DNA of 42,354 nt from an uncultured Muribaculaceae bacterium (GTDB taxonomy: Bacteria > Bacteroidota > Bacteroidia > Bacteroidales > Muribaculaceae), in the NCBI GenBank assembly GCA_910578095.1, contig CAJTOZ010000014.1:1-42354 (forward strand), written 5' to 3'. Both the position numbers and the translations under genes were made by a program. This document shows, piece by piece, positions 17,501-24,023 of the stretch. Each line of letters opens with the position of its first letter. Positions within the stretch are counted from its first letter, which is position 1. Under the pieces are notes generated by a model. The model made no database searches and was not told where the DNA came from. It saw only the letters and a list, made by a program, of their open reading frames with translations.

Positions 17501-17882
17501 CCGCGACTACGACATCAACGCCGAAGCCATGGGAGCCGCCAGACAAAAGTTGCTCGATACCGCGGCCGCAGCAATCAAGGCGCTGCTGGAGCGATACGGC
17601 GTGTGCAACCACATCGATGGCGAACGCCTGCCGTTCGATGCCGGCTGTGGCATCGATGCAGTGATGCTCGACCTCAACCGCCGTGCGGCAGCCCTGACAC
17701 GGAGCCCCCGCGCGGGACTGCGGGAAAGCCGCTTCGTGGTGTTTCCGCACCGCGCGCAGGATAGCGGCCAATGGCTGCGCACCCTCGCTCCGCATTTCTC
17801 GGTAACGCCGGTCGTGGTGCCGGGCACGCGCCCCGATGCGTTCATCATACTCACACTCGCATCGCGCGATAAGCCCGCCTGA
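14553..17882 (+). CDS. Pseudo-tubulin-like domain, papain-like cysteine protease and two membrane helices
   Basis: A 1109-residue fusion. Residues about 1-240 parallel the tubulin-like protein in order: strand HTVVVVPLFDS where that protein has the GTP signature, then VEVLALKPD, then YATIDNY, then LSFGMSVLSFPREQL (compare AGFGVSEIVYDAASL). The glycine GTP loop is missing, so this would be a non-binding relative. Residues about 475-705 are a C1 (papain-like) peptidase with Q487 (NQG), C493 (GSCSAF), H653 (GNHAM) and N671 (RNSWSTAFGDEGY), all catalytic positions intact. Two transmembrane segments (about 817-838 and 843-866) form a hairpin, followed by a coiled coil and a C-terminal domain. There is no signal peptide, so the protease probably faces the cytoplasm. 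Its substrate is unknown; the cognate tubulin-like or VWA protein is a candidate. Confidence 0.82.
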   Translation: MTPILALWPSAHTAPTAEAVGDALAAAGFGPDRYRSAAIGGMDTDALRNLLHETHREIVPMTALDTTLHTVVVVPLFDSEAVECTRRVLEAAATAGVTCSVEVLALKPDLAAPLGTTAPEGSTDSETKLSHAVATAPCLASYATIDNYLSTNAPVNFSAETFARFLYSFLRLLIEHFGMIFQASVYANRNQTLSFGMSVLSFPREQLVGYLLNRAFAAAIEKERVTEEETIDINMAQQAAAGVLQDIEKVYAHFLHEQVERPLQVGDKSKEQIAADMSVAADALQQAWESRLAALINDPAMNLPTKEATLAIVLGVDSEMLRGIGYATSETIDAGIRPALDLYVDTVAGALRDGHTDAEGLLPVRRQFPSLCFHEDTDENGDIIPNPANDRPFNPLEQIKDVRSRMLDLAAWLRGAEKRIAELRQAAEAEQLGRRAVLKEGELSIGTFHPTGAVAETPLAEKYVPAPGLKIPPSVDLRRYLPPARNQGALGSCSAFATVAMYEALANRFRPEGMPPLAISEGFLFYHTNAARGALDEGSNFAEQLGVLSEKGSCDPALYPYDAANPAIQPTEAATAEAMNHRALKALQLPLASEGHDKMGAMEANHRIITSALAEGYAVGISLKVLDSFGRAEGGFVSRPTQAELDAETPGNHAMTITGYSEDGQYYIVRNSWSTAFGDEGYAYVSAAYIDDPALNNYCCIITHATDLEGNNIKAKPLPSVAAIAGTQNRIRLFTLGNEIEYARLRLAALTSVYHDLFSYYSTLHTRLTVPSVRKAIVALAENRLSMQRADLLRRAGELRDEMPEKLKQLRRNYKKKLFWSTLVSVVDVAAMFFYTYHLQKWTWWVHGTTIIVVALTVMLWLYYSYYKRKIRAEMRAEIEELEARAGEIARKMDRTRLDFQAAGHIFDIFSGLKLRYDSRYTHLQNFNRNLAEWHSEALEEAAEVEFENDSMFVTLIDRAALDRFFDKCIGAVVADIHLVDAFRDYDINAEAMGAARQKLLDTAAAAIKALLERYGVCNHIDGERLPFDAGCGIDAVMLDLNRRAAALTRSPRAGLRESRFVVFPHRAQDSGQWLRTLAPHFSVTPVVVPGTRPDAFIILTLASRDKPA

Positions 17883-17932
17883 TATCCGGCGACCGTAAAA
17901 ATAGCGATTATCAGAGGGGCTCTGAGACAAAA

Positions 17933-17965
17933 TGTTGTCCTGTTTTGCCACAAAATAAGACAACA
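17933..17965. repeat. Imperfect 15-bp inverted repeat upstream of the transferase gene
   Basis: TGTTGTCCTGTTTTG (17933-17947) and CAAAATAAGACAACA (17951-17965) pair with one mismatch and one wobble around a CCA loop. There is no T-run after it, so it is either a weak terminator of the VWA/tubulin/protease cluster or an operator just upstream of the promoter at 17991. Confidence 0.6.
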
Positions 17966-17990
17966 CGCGGTTAATATGGGAAAAAAAAGG

Positions 17991-17998
17991 TATTTTTG
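17991..17998 (+). promoter_or_regulatory. -7 element of the transferase gene promoter
   Basis: TATTTTTG matches TAnnTTTG and lies 26 bases before the start codon at 18025. The expected -33 region (about 17967-17970) reads GCGG and is not a match, which would fit a promoter needing an activator. Confidence 0.5.
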
Positions 17999-18024
17999 CA
18001 GCTGCAAAAAACAGACTGCGAAGA

Positions 18025-19806
18025 ATGACCTTATCATATTTAATGGCTGCGCCTGTCCTGTGGATAGTATCCGTGGTCGAATACATTCTGCTCAACAGAG
18101 GCTACACCCTCCGGAGCGTGGCGCGAACAGCATTTGCCTATGCTGTGGCAGCCGTGGCAGCCGTTCTGCCCATGGCCATTGCCGGCCACGCGCCCGACAC
18201 GCGGCCCCTTATTTTCGCTGCAATTTCGGCCGGGCTGTTCCAACTGGCCTATCCGTTGCTCTATCGCCTCTCCCACCGCAGCGCCGGCCAGCGCTACGGT
18301 CATGCCGCCGACACGGTGGTGGGCCTGTGCATGTTCGGCGTGCTGTCGGCTTTGCTGCTTATAGGGGGCCCGTGTGCATGGATTGTGGGGCCTGTGGAGC
18401 TTGCCATGCTGGCCACTGTGCTCGTGCAGGCCACCTACTTCGTGATGTACGGCAGCGGAATGGACGCCTACGGCTTCCGGCTGATGACACAGACCAACAC
18501 CAACGAAGTGATAGAGTTCATACGCTACTATCCGTGGTGGGCCACGGCCGCAGTATCGGCGGCCCTGATGGGCATATTGTGTGCCTCGGTGGCTGTCAAC
18601 CTTCCGGCGCACCCCATGCCCGCGGCCTCAGAAAGCCTGTGTGTGGCTGCTGCGGCAGCAGTGTGCGTGGCCGTGATGTGCATAAGAGGACGCAACTCGG
18701 CGCTGGCACGGAGCGGTTTTGTAAGCTTCTACCTCGCAAAACGCGACAACACGCACCGCCTGCTCATCTACCGCACGCATAGAGCCGACCGAGAGCGCGG
18801 TATCAACGCGAGACTGCTCGGCAAGCCATACGACGGCCCATCCACAATTGTGCTCGTGGTGGGCGAATCGTCCAACCGCGACTATATGAGCGCCTTCGTG
18901 CCCTCTCTCGAGCGCGACACCACTCCCTGGCTGAGTGCATGCCTGCGCGACGACCCGCAGCACTGGGCCATCTTTCCCAACGCATACTCCTGCGGCATGC
19001 ACACCTTTGTGGCACTCGAACAGGGATTCACGGAGCAGAACCAATTCAATGCCGCCGATTTTGTCACGGCAGCGTCAATTGTAGATATGGCACGGGCCGC
19101 CGGGCGTCGCGTGCACTGGTACAGCAATCAGGGCCACCTCGGCGCGAGCCTGTCGCAAGTATCGGTCGTAGCGGAAGAGTCCGACGAAGCCTTGTGGACA
19201 GAGCAGCGACCGGGCCTGCCACCATACGACATGGAGTTGTTGCCGTTCCTCGACCGCGTGGACCCCACACGGGACAATCTGGTGGTGCTGCACCTTAAGG
19301 GCAACCATTTCAGTTTTGAAAACCGCTATCCCGCCGACGCCGAGACATGGCGTCCGAATGGCCCCGATGACACACGCACCACCTACATGAACTCCATCCA
19401 TTATGTGGACGAATTCCTGCGCCGGGTGTGGACCATAGCATCAGAGCGGCTGAACCTGAAGGCTATGGTGTACTGCTCCGACCACGCCATCATTCCCGAC
19501 AAGCACCGTGGCCCCACATTCGCAGGATTCGGCGATGTGCGCATCCCGCTGGCCGTGTACACTTCCGACGATTTCATAGCCTCGCATCCCGAGCGCCACG
19601 CAGCACTCCGGACCAACCGCAACCGCTATTGGACCAACGATTTCCTATTCGACCTCATGTGCGGCCTTCTCGACATTGACTCGCCTAAATTCAATCCGGC
19701 CAATTCTCTGGCCCACTCCTCCTACCGCTACACCCGCGACGACCTCACCATACTTAACGGCACGGTGCCCATATCGTCGGACGATGGTGTTCCGCATTCG
19801 CTTTAG
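18025..19806 (+). CDS. Phosphoethanolamine-transferase-like membrane sulfatase-fold enzyme
   Basis: A 593-residue inner-membrane enzyme of the EptA-like family, which moves phosphoethanolamine from phospholipid to lipid A or other envelope glycans. About six to seven hydrophobic segments occupy residues 1-215; a periplasmic sulfatase-fold domain fills the rest. Recognisable motifs are VGESSN (family consensus GETAR; here Ser replaces the usual Thr nucleophile), NAYSCG, LHLKGNHFSFENRYP (family LHxxGSHxPxYxxRYP) and YCSDHA (metal-binding Asp-His). The gene stands alone with its own -7 element after the protease gene, and converges on ferritin. The acceptor is unknown. Modified motifs mean another phospho-alcohol transferase activity is possible. 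Confidence 0.85.
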   Translation: MTLSYLMAAPVLWIVSVVEYILLNRGYTLRSVARTAFAYAVAAVAAVLPMAIAGHAPDTRPLIFAAISAGLFQLAYPLLYRLSHRSAGQRYGHAADTVVGLCMFGVLSALLLIGGPCAWIVGPVELAMLATVLVQATYFVMYGSGMDAYGFRLMTQTNTNEVIEFIRYYPWWATAAVSAALMGILCASVAVNLPAHPMPAASESLCVAAAAAVCVAVMCIRGRNSALARSGFVSFYLAKRDNTHRLLIYRTHRADRERGINARLLGKPYDGPSTIVLVVGESSNRDYMSAFVPSLERDTTPWLSACLRDDPQHWAIFPNAYSCGMHTFVALEQGFTEQNQFNAADFVTAASIVDMARAAGRRVHWYSNQGHLGASLSQVSVVAEESDEALWTEQRPGLPPYDMELLPFLDRVDPTRDNLVVLHLKGNHFSFENRYPADAETWRPNGPDDTRTTYMNSIHYVDEFLRRVWTIASERLNLKAMVYCSDHAIIPDKHRGPTFAGFGDVRIPLAVYTSDDFIASHPERHAALRTNRNRYWTNDFLFDLMCGLLDIDSPKFNPANSLAHSSYRYTRDDLTILNGTVPISSDDGVPHSL

Positions 19807-19833
19807 CTTAACCAAAGCCACCTTATAACGCAA

Positions 19834-19865
19834 CATCGCCACTCCCCGCGCGGGAAGTGGCGATG
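19834..19865. terminator. Bidirectional terminator between the transferase gene and ferritin
   Basis: CATCGCCACT (19834-19843) pairs with AGTGGCGATG (19856-19865), with an inner CCC/GGG stem. On the plus strand GTTGTTTTAT follows. It lies between two convergent genes 79 bases apart. Confidence 0.7.
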
Positions 19866-19885
19866 CGTTGTTTTATGGATGCCGT

Positions 19886-20407
19886 TTATTCTTTGCCGGC
19901 AAGGGGTGCGGGCGTATTGTACACACGGGCGCCAAGCTCCTGATCGAGCATATAGAGCCCGAAGCCGTTGTCGCCGATGAGTTTCAGACGGTCGATCATG
20001 CTCTTGGCAGTCTCTTCTTCCTCCACTTGCTCGTTCACAAACCAGTCGAGCATGCCGCGGGTGGCATAATCGTGCTCGGCTTCTGCCAAAGCATAGAGAT
20101 TGTTGATAAGGGATGTCACCTTCTGCTCGTGGGCGAGAGTGTCCTTGAAAGCACAGAGGGGGCACTTCCACTCGGTGGGCACGGCGTCGATGGGCTTGAG
20201 CTCCACGCGGCCACCGCGGCTGTTCACATAGTTCATGAAGATCTGGGCATGTGCCTGCTCTTCTTTGAACTGAATTTTGAACCAGTTGGCGAAACCGGCG
20301 TGACCGTCGGCCTCAAACTGCATTGCCATCGAGAGATAGAGATAGGCGCTCCAGAGCTCGGCATTGATCTGAGCGTTGAGAGCATCGGTAAGTTTTGTGT
20401 TCAGCAT
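19886..20407 (-). CDS. ftnA: Ferritin
   Basis: A 173-residue non-haem ferritin that oxidises Fe(II) and stores iron in a 24-subunit shell in the cytoplasm. It shows the ferroxidase pattern: Glu in NAELWSAYLYL (near residue 17), EEQAHAQIFM (EExxH near 49-53), and Glu-rich helices C and D (AEAEHDYATRG, VNEQVEEEET). Length is normal for bacterial ferritin of the FtnA type. It is the last gene of a minus-strand run after the DUF3109 gene (38-base gap) and no separate promoter was found. Confidence 0.96.
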   Translation of the reverse strand: MLNTKLTDALNAQINAELWSAYLYLSMAMQFEADGHAGFANWFKIQFKEEQAHAQIFMNYVNSRGGRVELKPIDAVPTEWKCPLCAFKDTLAHEQKVTSLINNLYALAEAEHDYATRGMLDWFVNEQVEEEETAKSMIDRLKLIGDNGFGLYMLDQELGARVYNTPAPLAGKE

Positions 20408-20445
20408 AATTATTAATTATTGAGTGTTGGTTCTGTATATTATTT

Positions 20446-21030
20446 TCATTCGCCTCCATACTGGCGCAGATACTCCTCGCATGTGGCGGCGAGCTCGGCG
20501 TACCACTCCTCGCCGAAGCGCTCCGTGAGCGGCCCCCGCAGAAATTCGTAGGCTCTGAGCCCTTTGCTGCGTCCGAGCACCTCGGCGCATTTGCATATCT
20601 TCCAGCGATGCAGATTCACGGCCGTGAAGTCCTTGTACTCCTTCAGACGCACCGGATACAACGCACACGACGACGGTTTGCGCCAGCCCACGCGCCCTTC
20701 GCGGTAGGCCTTCTCGATAGCGCAGAGGCACACACCGCCGGGAGCGTAGCATGTGAACACGCAATCCCGTCCATTGACTATCGAGGTGACAAGATCGCCT
20801 TCCTCATCGGTATAGGCCACACCCTGCTCTTCAATCACCCTGCGCGCGGCTGGCGACAGATCGTCCAGCACGGCCGGCAGCACTTCCTTGAGGCGCTCCA
20901 CCTCCTCGGGTGTGACCGGAGCACCGGCATCGCCGTCTATGCAGCATTGGCCGAGGCAACGCTCCAGGTCGCAGCAGAAGAAGCGCTCCACAAGATCGAG
21001 ACTCACAAGTGTATTCTGTATTTCAAGCAT
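20446..21030 (-). CDS. DUF3109 family cysteine-rich protein
   Basis: A 194-residue cytoplasmic protein of the DUF3109 family, common in Bacteroidetes and of unknown function. The N-terminal motif FFCCDLERCLGQCC and later Cys pairs (CVFTCYAPGGVCLC, SCALYP, WKICKC) give about a dozen cysteines, arranged as in YkgJ-like metal (Zn or Fe) binding proteins. Its place directly before ferritin is consistent with a role in metal handling, but that is only context. It starts 30 bases after the T9SS plug gene. Confidence 0.88.
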   Translation of the reverse strand: MLEIQNTLVSLDLVERFFCCDLERCLGQCCIDGDAGAPVTPEEVERLKEVLPAVLDDLSPAARRVIEEQGVAYTDEEGDLVTSIVNGRDCVFTCYAPGGVCLCAIEKAYREGRVGWRKPSSCALYPVRLKEYKDFTAVNLHRWKICKCAEVLGRSKGLRAYEFLRGPLTERFGEEWYAELAATCEEYLRQYGGE

Positions 21031-21060
21031 TCGGGATGAGAATTATGAACTGTTAATGAT

Positions 21061-22314
21061 TCATCGTATCATCGCCACGGCTATCAGGCGGTCGTAGCGT
21101 GCGCCGGGTGCACGATGATACACCTTGACGGTGTATTCGTTGCGCGTGGGGTAGAAATCGCCCTCAACCGGAGCGGTGGTGCCGCGCCGGGCTCCGGGAG
21201 GCACCACAAGGTACTGGTAGTTGTAGGAGCCCTGCTTCAGCAGCATGGCGCGCTCGTAGAGCCCCGTATCGGGATTGTAGTGCATGAGAGCTTCCGCATC
21301 GAAGCGCCGGGAGGTGAGATCGCCGTCGATAAACACCATCGCTCCCGGCATCTCGTCCATGGCAAGGCCGAAGTGCACCACGGCATAGTCGGCCTGCACG
21401 CGGCTGTCGGCCGCGCCCTGGGAGCGCACCATAAAACGGCCGCTCTGCGTGCTGTCATAGGCATATTGCGCCTCGGCGCGGGGTTCGTCCACGGCAAGCG
21501 TGAAATGATAATATGGTTCGGCCCATGATATATTTTCCACTCCCATGCCGGGATAATTTACATTGACGGTCTCGAAACGCCTGTATTCATTGCCGGCATC
21601 GAACACGAGTTCCGGCAGATGCTCGTACACCGCCGACGTGCGCGATGCGCGCAGGGGATGGCGCACAGCCACCTCGCTGTCGTATCTCCCGTTCTGCTGC
21701 ACGGCCACTATCAGATCGTTGAAAGGATCGGCCACTCCGGCACGCTCCACATCCACCGTCAGCGAAAGCTGCTGGTGGGCCTCGTTGTAGTCGACATCGG
21801 TGCGCGACGACAGGTCGGCGGACACACCGGCCACCTGCTCGCTCACCATCAGACGCACCTGCGCCCACACATCATCGGGTTCGTTTTCAGGATACACGCG
21901 CAGCAGATAGTTGCCGGATATCTTGGGCTCGAGACCGGGAGCGGGAAAGTCCAGACGGTAATGAGTATAAGGCACGGATGTCGCCTCGGAATAGGCATAA
22001 TCCTCCACCACGGCCTCGTTGAAGCCATCGACATATTCAGGCTCCGAGATGGCCGTGGGGCGCCACGATGCATCGCAATGCACTATGGTGTAGCGCAGGT
22101 AGTCACGGTCGTCGTGCAGCACGTCGAATTCAACGCTCACACCATCGGGCGCACCGAGCAGCACCACGGGAATCTCTATGGGAAGCCCCGTGCGCGTGTC
22201 GGTGACCTGAAGCGAGCGCACGCGTTCGTTGAGCGCGCCCGTCATCGTATCGGCCGCACGCGCCGCCATTGGCATCAGCGCTGCAATCAGCATTATTACC
22301 GCATGCCTCACCAT
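21061..22314 (-). CDS. Type IX secretion plug-type protein (DUF5103)
   Basis: A 417-residue secreted or periplasmic beta-rich protein of the DUF5103 family. A signal peptide (about residues 1-20, MVRHAVIMLIAALMPMAARA) is followed by tandem beta-sandwich domains. Family marks include the HCDASWRPT segment, the SGNYLLRVYPE strand and the C-terminal RNEYTVKVYHR. In the flavobacterial type IX system the related Plug protein closes the SprA outer-membrane channel when it is not occupied; this assignment is from family knowledge. It overlaps the end of ung by 7 bases, so translation is likely coupled. Three proteins in this window carry tails of the kind exported by that system. Confidence 0.85.
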   Translation of the reverse strand: MVRHAVIMLIAALMPMAARAADTMTGALNERVRSLQVTDTRTGLPIEIPVVLLGAPDGVSVEFDVLHDDRDYLRYTIVHCDASWRPTAISEPEYVDGFNEAVVEDYAYSEATSVPYTHYRLDFPAPGLEPKISGNYLLRVYPENEPDDVWAQVRLMVSEQVAGVSADLSSRTDVDYNEAHQQLSLTVDVERAGVADPFNDLIVAVQQNGRYDSEVAVRHPLRASRTSAVYEHLPELVFDAGNEYRRFETVNVNYPGMGVENISWAEPYYHFTLAVDEPRAEAQYAYDSTQSGRFMVRSQGAADSRVQADYAVVHFGLAMDEMPGAMVFIDGDLTSRRFDAEALMHYNPDTGLYERAMLLKQGSYNYQYLVVPPGARRGTTAPVEGDFYPTRNEYTVKVYHRAPGARYDRLIAVAMIR

Positions 22315-22970
22315 ACCACAGGCTCCTGTCCGTGCTTCACAAGCCAGTCGTTGGCAAGTGAGAAATGATGGTTGCCGAAAAAGCCACGGTAGGCCGACAA
22401 CGGCGACGGGTGCGGCGACGACAGCACCAGATGCCGCGTGCGGTCGATGAACGCGCCTTTACGCTGGGCATGGCTGCCCCACAGCATGAACACCAGGCCG
22501 GAACGGTCGGCATTGAGGCGGCGCACCGCTTCGTCGGTAAATTCCTCCCATCCTTTCCCGGCATGCGATGCCGGACGATGGGCACGCACCGTGAGGGTGG
22601 CGTTCAGAAGCAGCACTCCCTGCTCAGCCCAGCGGGAGAGATCGCCGTCGGCAGGCATGGGCGCGCCGGTGTCGGAGGCCACCTCCCGGAAAATATTCAC
22701 AAGCGATGGCGGCATGGGCACCCCGGGATTGACGGAGAAGCACATGCCCGTGGCCTGCCCTACGTCATGGTATGGATCTTGCCCGAGAATCACCACCTTG
22801 ACCTTGTCGAAAGGACAGGCATCGAAGGCTGCGAATATGCGTCCGGCCGGCGGAAACACCTGCTGGGTGGCATATTCGGCGCGCACAAAATCCGTCAGCC
22901 GGCGAAAGCCTTCCGAATCCCATTGCGCGGCCAGCGCATTCTTCCACGATTGCTCAATTTTCACATTCAT
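22308..22970 (-). CDS. ung: Uracil-DNA glycosylase, family 1
   Basis: A 220-residue enzyme that removes uracil from DNA to start base-excision repair. The catalytic motif GQDPYHD and the DNA-intercalation motif HPSPLSAYRGF are intact, and LLLNATLTV is the uracil-binding Asn strand. I chose the ATG at 22970 (MNVKIEQSW), which gives normal family length; a longer reading from 23030 would run into the tRNA-Arg gene and its promoter. It is the first gene of a run ung, plug, DUF3109, ferritin. Confidence 0.96.
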   Translation of the reverse strand: MNVKIEQSWKNALAAQWDSEGFRRLTDFVRAEYATQQVFPPAGRIFAAFDACPFDKVKVVILGQDPYHDVGQATGMCFSVNPGVPMPPSLVNIFREVASDTGAPMPADGDLSRWAEQGVLLLNATLTVRAHRPASHAGKGWEEFTDEAVRRLNADRSGLVFMLWGSHAQRKGAFIDRTRHLVLSSPHPSPLSAYRGFFGNHHFSLANDWLVKHGQEPVVW

Positions 22971-22971
22971 C

Positions 22972-23002
22972 TTGCAAATATAAGAAAAAAAGATTACTTT
23001 TG
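22972..23002 (+). promoter_or_regulatory. Promoter of tRNA-Arg
   Basis: TTG (22972-22974) and TACTTTTG (22995-23002) are 20 bases apart and the tRNA begins 13 bases downstream of the -7 element. Confidence 0.7.
22975..22982 (-). promoter_or_regulatory. -7 element of the ung promoter
   Basis: On the minus strand this reads TATATTTG. It ends 5 bases before the ung start codon, so the transcript would be nearly leaderless if this element is used. It lies within the divergent tRNA-Arg promoter, so the two promoters probably compete. Confidence 0.45.
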
Positions 23003-23015
23003 CACCACATAAAAC

Positions 23016-23087
23016 GCACCCATAGTTCAATGGATAGAATTACGGATTCCGGTTCCGTCGATTGGGGTTCGACTCCCCATGGGTGTA
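23016..23087 (+). tRNA. tRNA-Arg (anticodon CCG)
   Basis: A 72-base cloverleaf without encoded CCA. The acceptor stem is GCACCCA with TGGGTGT (first pair G-U), the anticodon stem ACGGA/TCCGT holds loop TTCCGGT with anticodon CCG, and the T arm contains GGTTCGACTCC. It reads CGG codons. Confidence 0.95.
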
Positions 23088-23093
23088 CAGCGA

Positions 23094-23127
23094 AGCGGCA
23101 CTGCATCTGCAGCGCCGCTTTTTTTTG
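23094..23127 (+). terminator. Terminator after tRNA-Arg
   Basis: AGCGGC pairs with GCCGCT, with an inner CTGCA/TGCAG stem, and a run of eight T follows. Confidence 0.9.
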
Positions 23128-23156
23128 TTGGTCAATCACTGAGTGTGTGCGGAGGC

Positions 23157-24023
23157 TCATAGGCCGAGGTCGCAGTTGAGACGCAGACGCCCCGAAGAGA
23201 GCGCGGAATCAAACAGGCGCTCGCGCAGGGCGGCGTCATAGGCGCGGCGGCGCTCGGCCGTGAGGCGTTCCTCTATCAGCGGGCGCGCGGTGGCCCGTGG
23301 CATCACTGCGCCGGCAGGCATCACATCGCTGATCTCAAGCAGATAGGTGAAGCCGCCGAGCGACACGTCGAGATTGCGGTGCGAACGCACATAATCCGAC
23401 GGATTACCGCCGAAATCGTAAGGCACGCGTGCCTCCACCTGCTCCCAGTCTATCCAGTTGTCCCGGAAATAGTCGTAGTGTATGGCCGATCCGAGCACGG
23501 CTTTCTCGAGGCGGTCGATGTCGGCCGGCTTGGTGGAACGGTACAGGCGGCGTATCTGAGGCAGTTCGGGAGCTTCATCAGGCACTTTAATGTACACGCC
23601 GCGTATGAGCGGACGCTCGAGCACAAAATCGGCGCTGTGGCGGGCATAGTAGTCGTCCACCACCGAATCCGAGAACGCCACGGCTCCGGCATCGGTGGCA
23701 AACATGCGGTCGCGGTAGCGCCGCATTATCAGATCGCGACGATACTGCGCCACCATGGCTTCCACCTCTTCCATATCCACCTGCTCGGCGGCCACACCGT
23801 CGACGAGCTGCGTGTCTATCCAGTTGCGGATAAAAGCGCGCGCAAAGCGTGTGCTGTCGTCCGGGGCAAGCCCGGCAGGCATAGCATGTGCCAGATCGGT
23901 GCGTGTCAGGCACTCCAATCCCACGCGGGCGAGGGTGCCGTCGGCAAGGTCGGCGCCACCCTCCGGACCTTTGCAGGCCGCCACGGCAGCCAGCATTGCG
24001 ATCAGAAGGCAACGGCAGTTCAT
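23157..24023 (-). CDS. SurA-like periplasmic lipoprotein
   Basis: A 288-residue lipoprotein: the signal MNCRCLLIAMLAAVAAC ends in a lipobox (VAAC, lipidated Cys17). The rest looks like the helical SurA-type chaperone fold (WIDTQLVDGVAAEQVDMEEVEAMVAQYRRDL and a C-terminal helix) without a clear rotamase domain. Its start overlaps the stop of the 639-residue isomerase by 4 bases (ATGA), so the two are translationally coupled and probably act together on outer-membrane or exported clients. Similar neighbouring gene pairs are common in Bacteroidales. Function is inferred from this context. Confidence 0.75.
   Translation of the reverse strand: MNCRCLLIAMLAAVAACKGPEGGADLADGTLARVGLECLTRTDLAHAMPAGLAPDDSTRFARAFIRNWIDTQLVDGVAAEQVDMEEVEAMVAQYRRDLIMRRYRDRMFATDAGAVAFSDSVVDDYYARHSADFVLERPLIRGVYIKVPDEAPELPQIRRLYRSTKPADIDRLEKAVLGSAIHYDYFRDNWIDWEQVEARVPYDFGGNPSDYVRSHRNLDVSLGGFTYLLEISDVMPAGAVMPRATARPLIEERLTAERRRAYDAALRERLFDSALSSGRLRLNCDLGL

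Noticed and set aside
16026..18095. Long minus-strand open frame (689 codons) opposite the protease gene
   Set aside because: It lies antisense to a clearly coding gene with conserved catalytic motifs, and its own product is Gly/Val/His-rich without domains. High GC makes such shadow frames common.
22971..23030. Longer ung start at 23030
   Set aside because: It would begin within the tRNA-Arg gene and overlap its promoter; the ATG at 22970 matches the family start.
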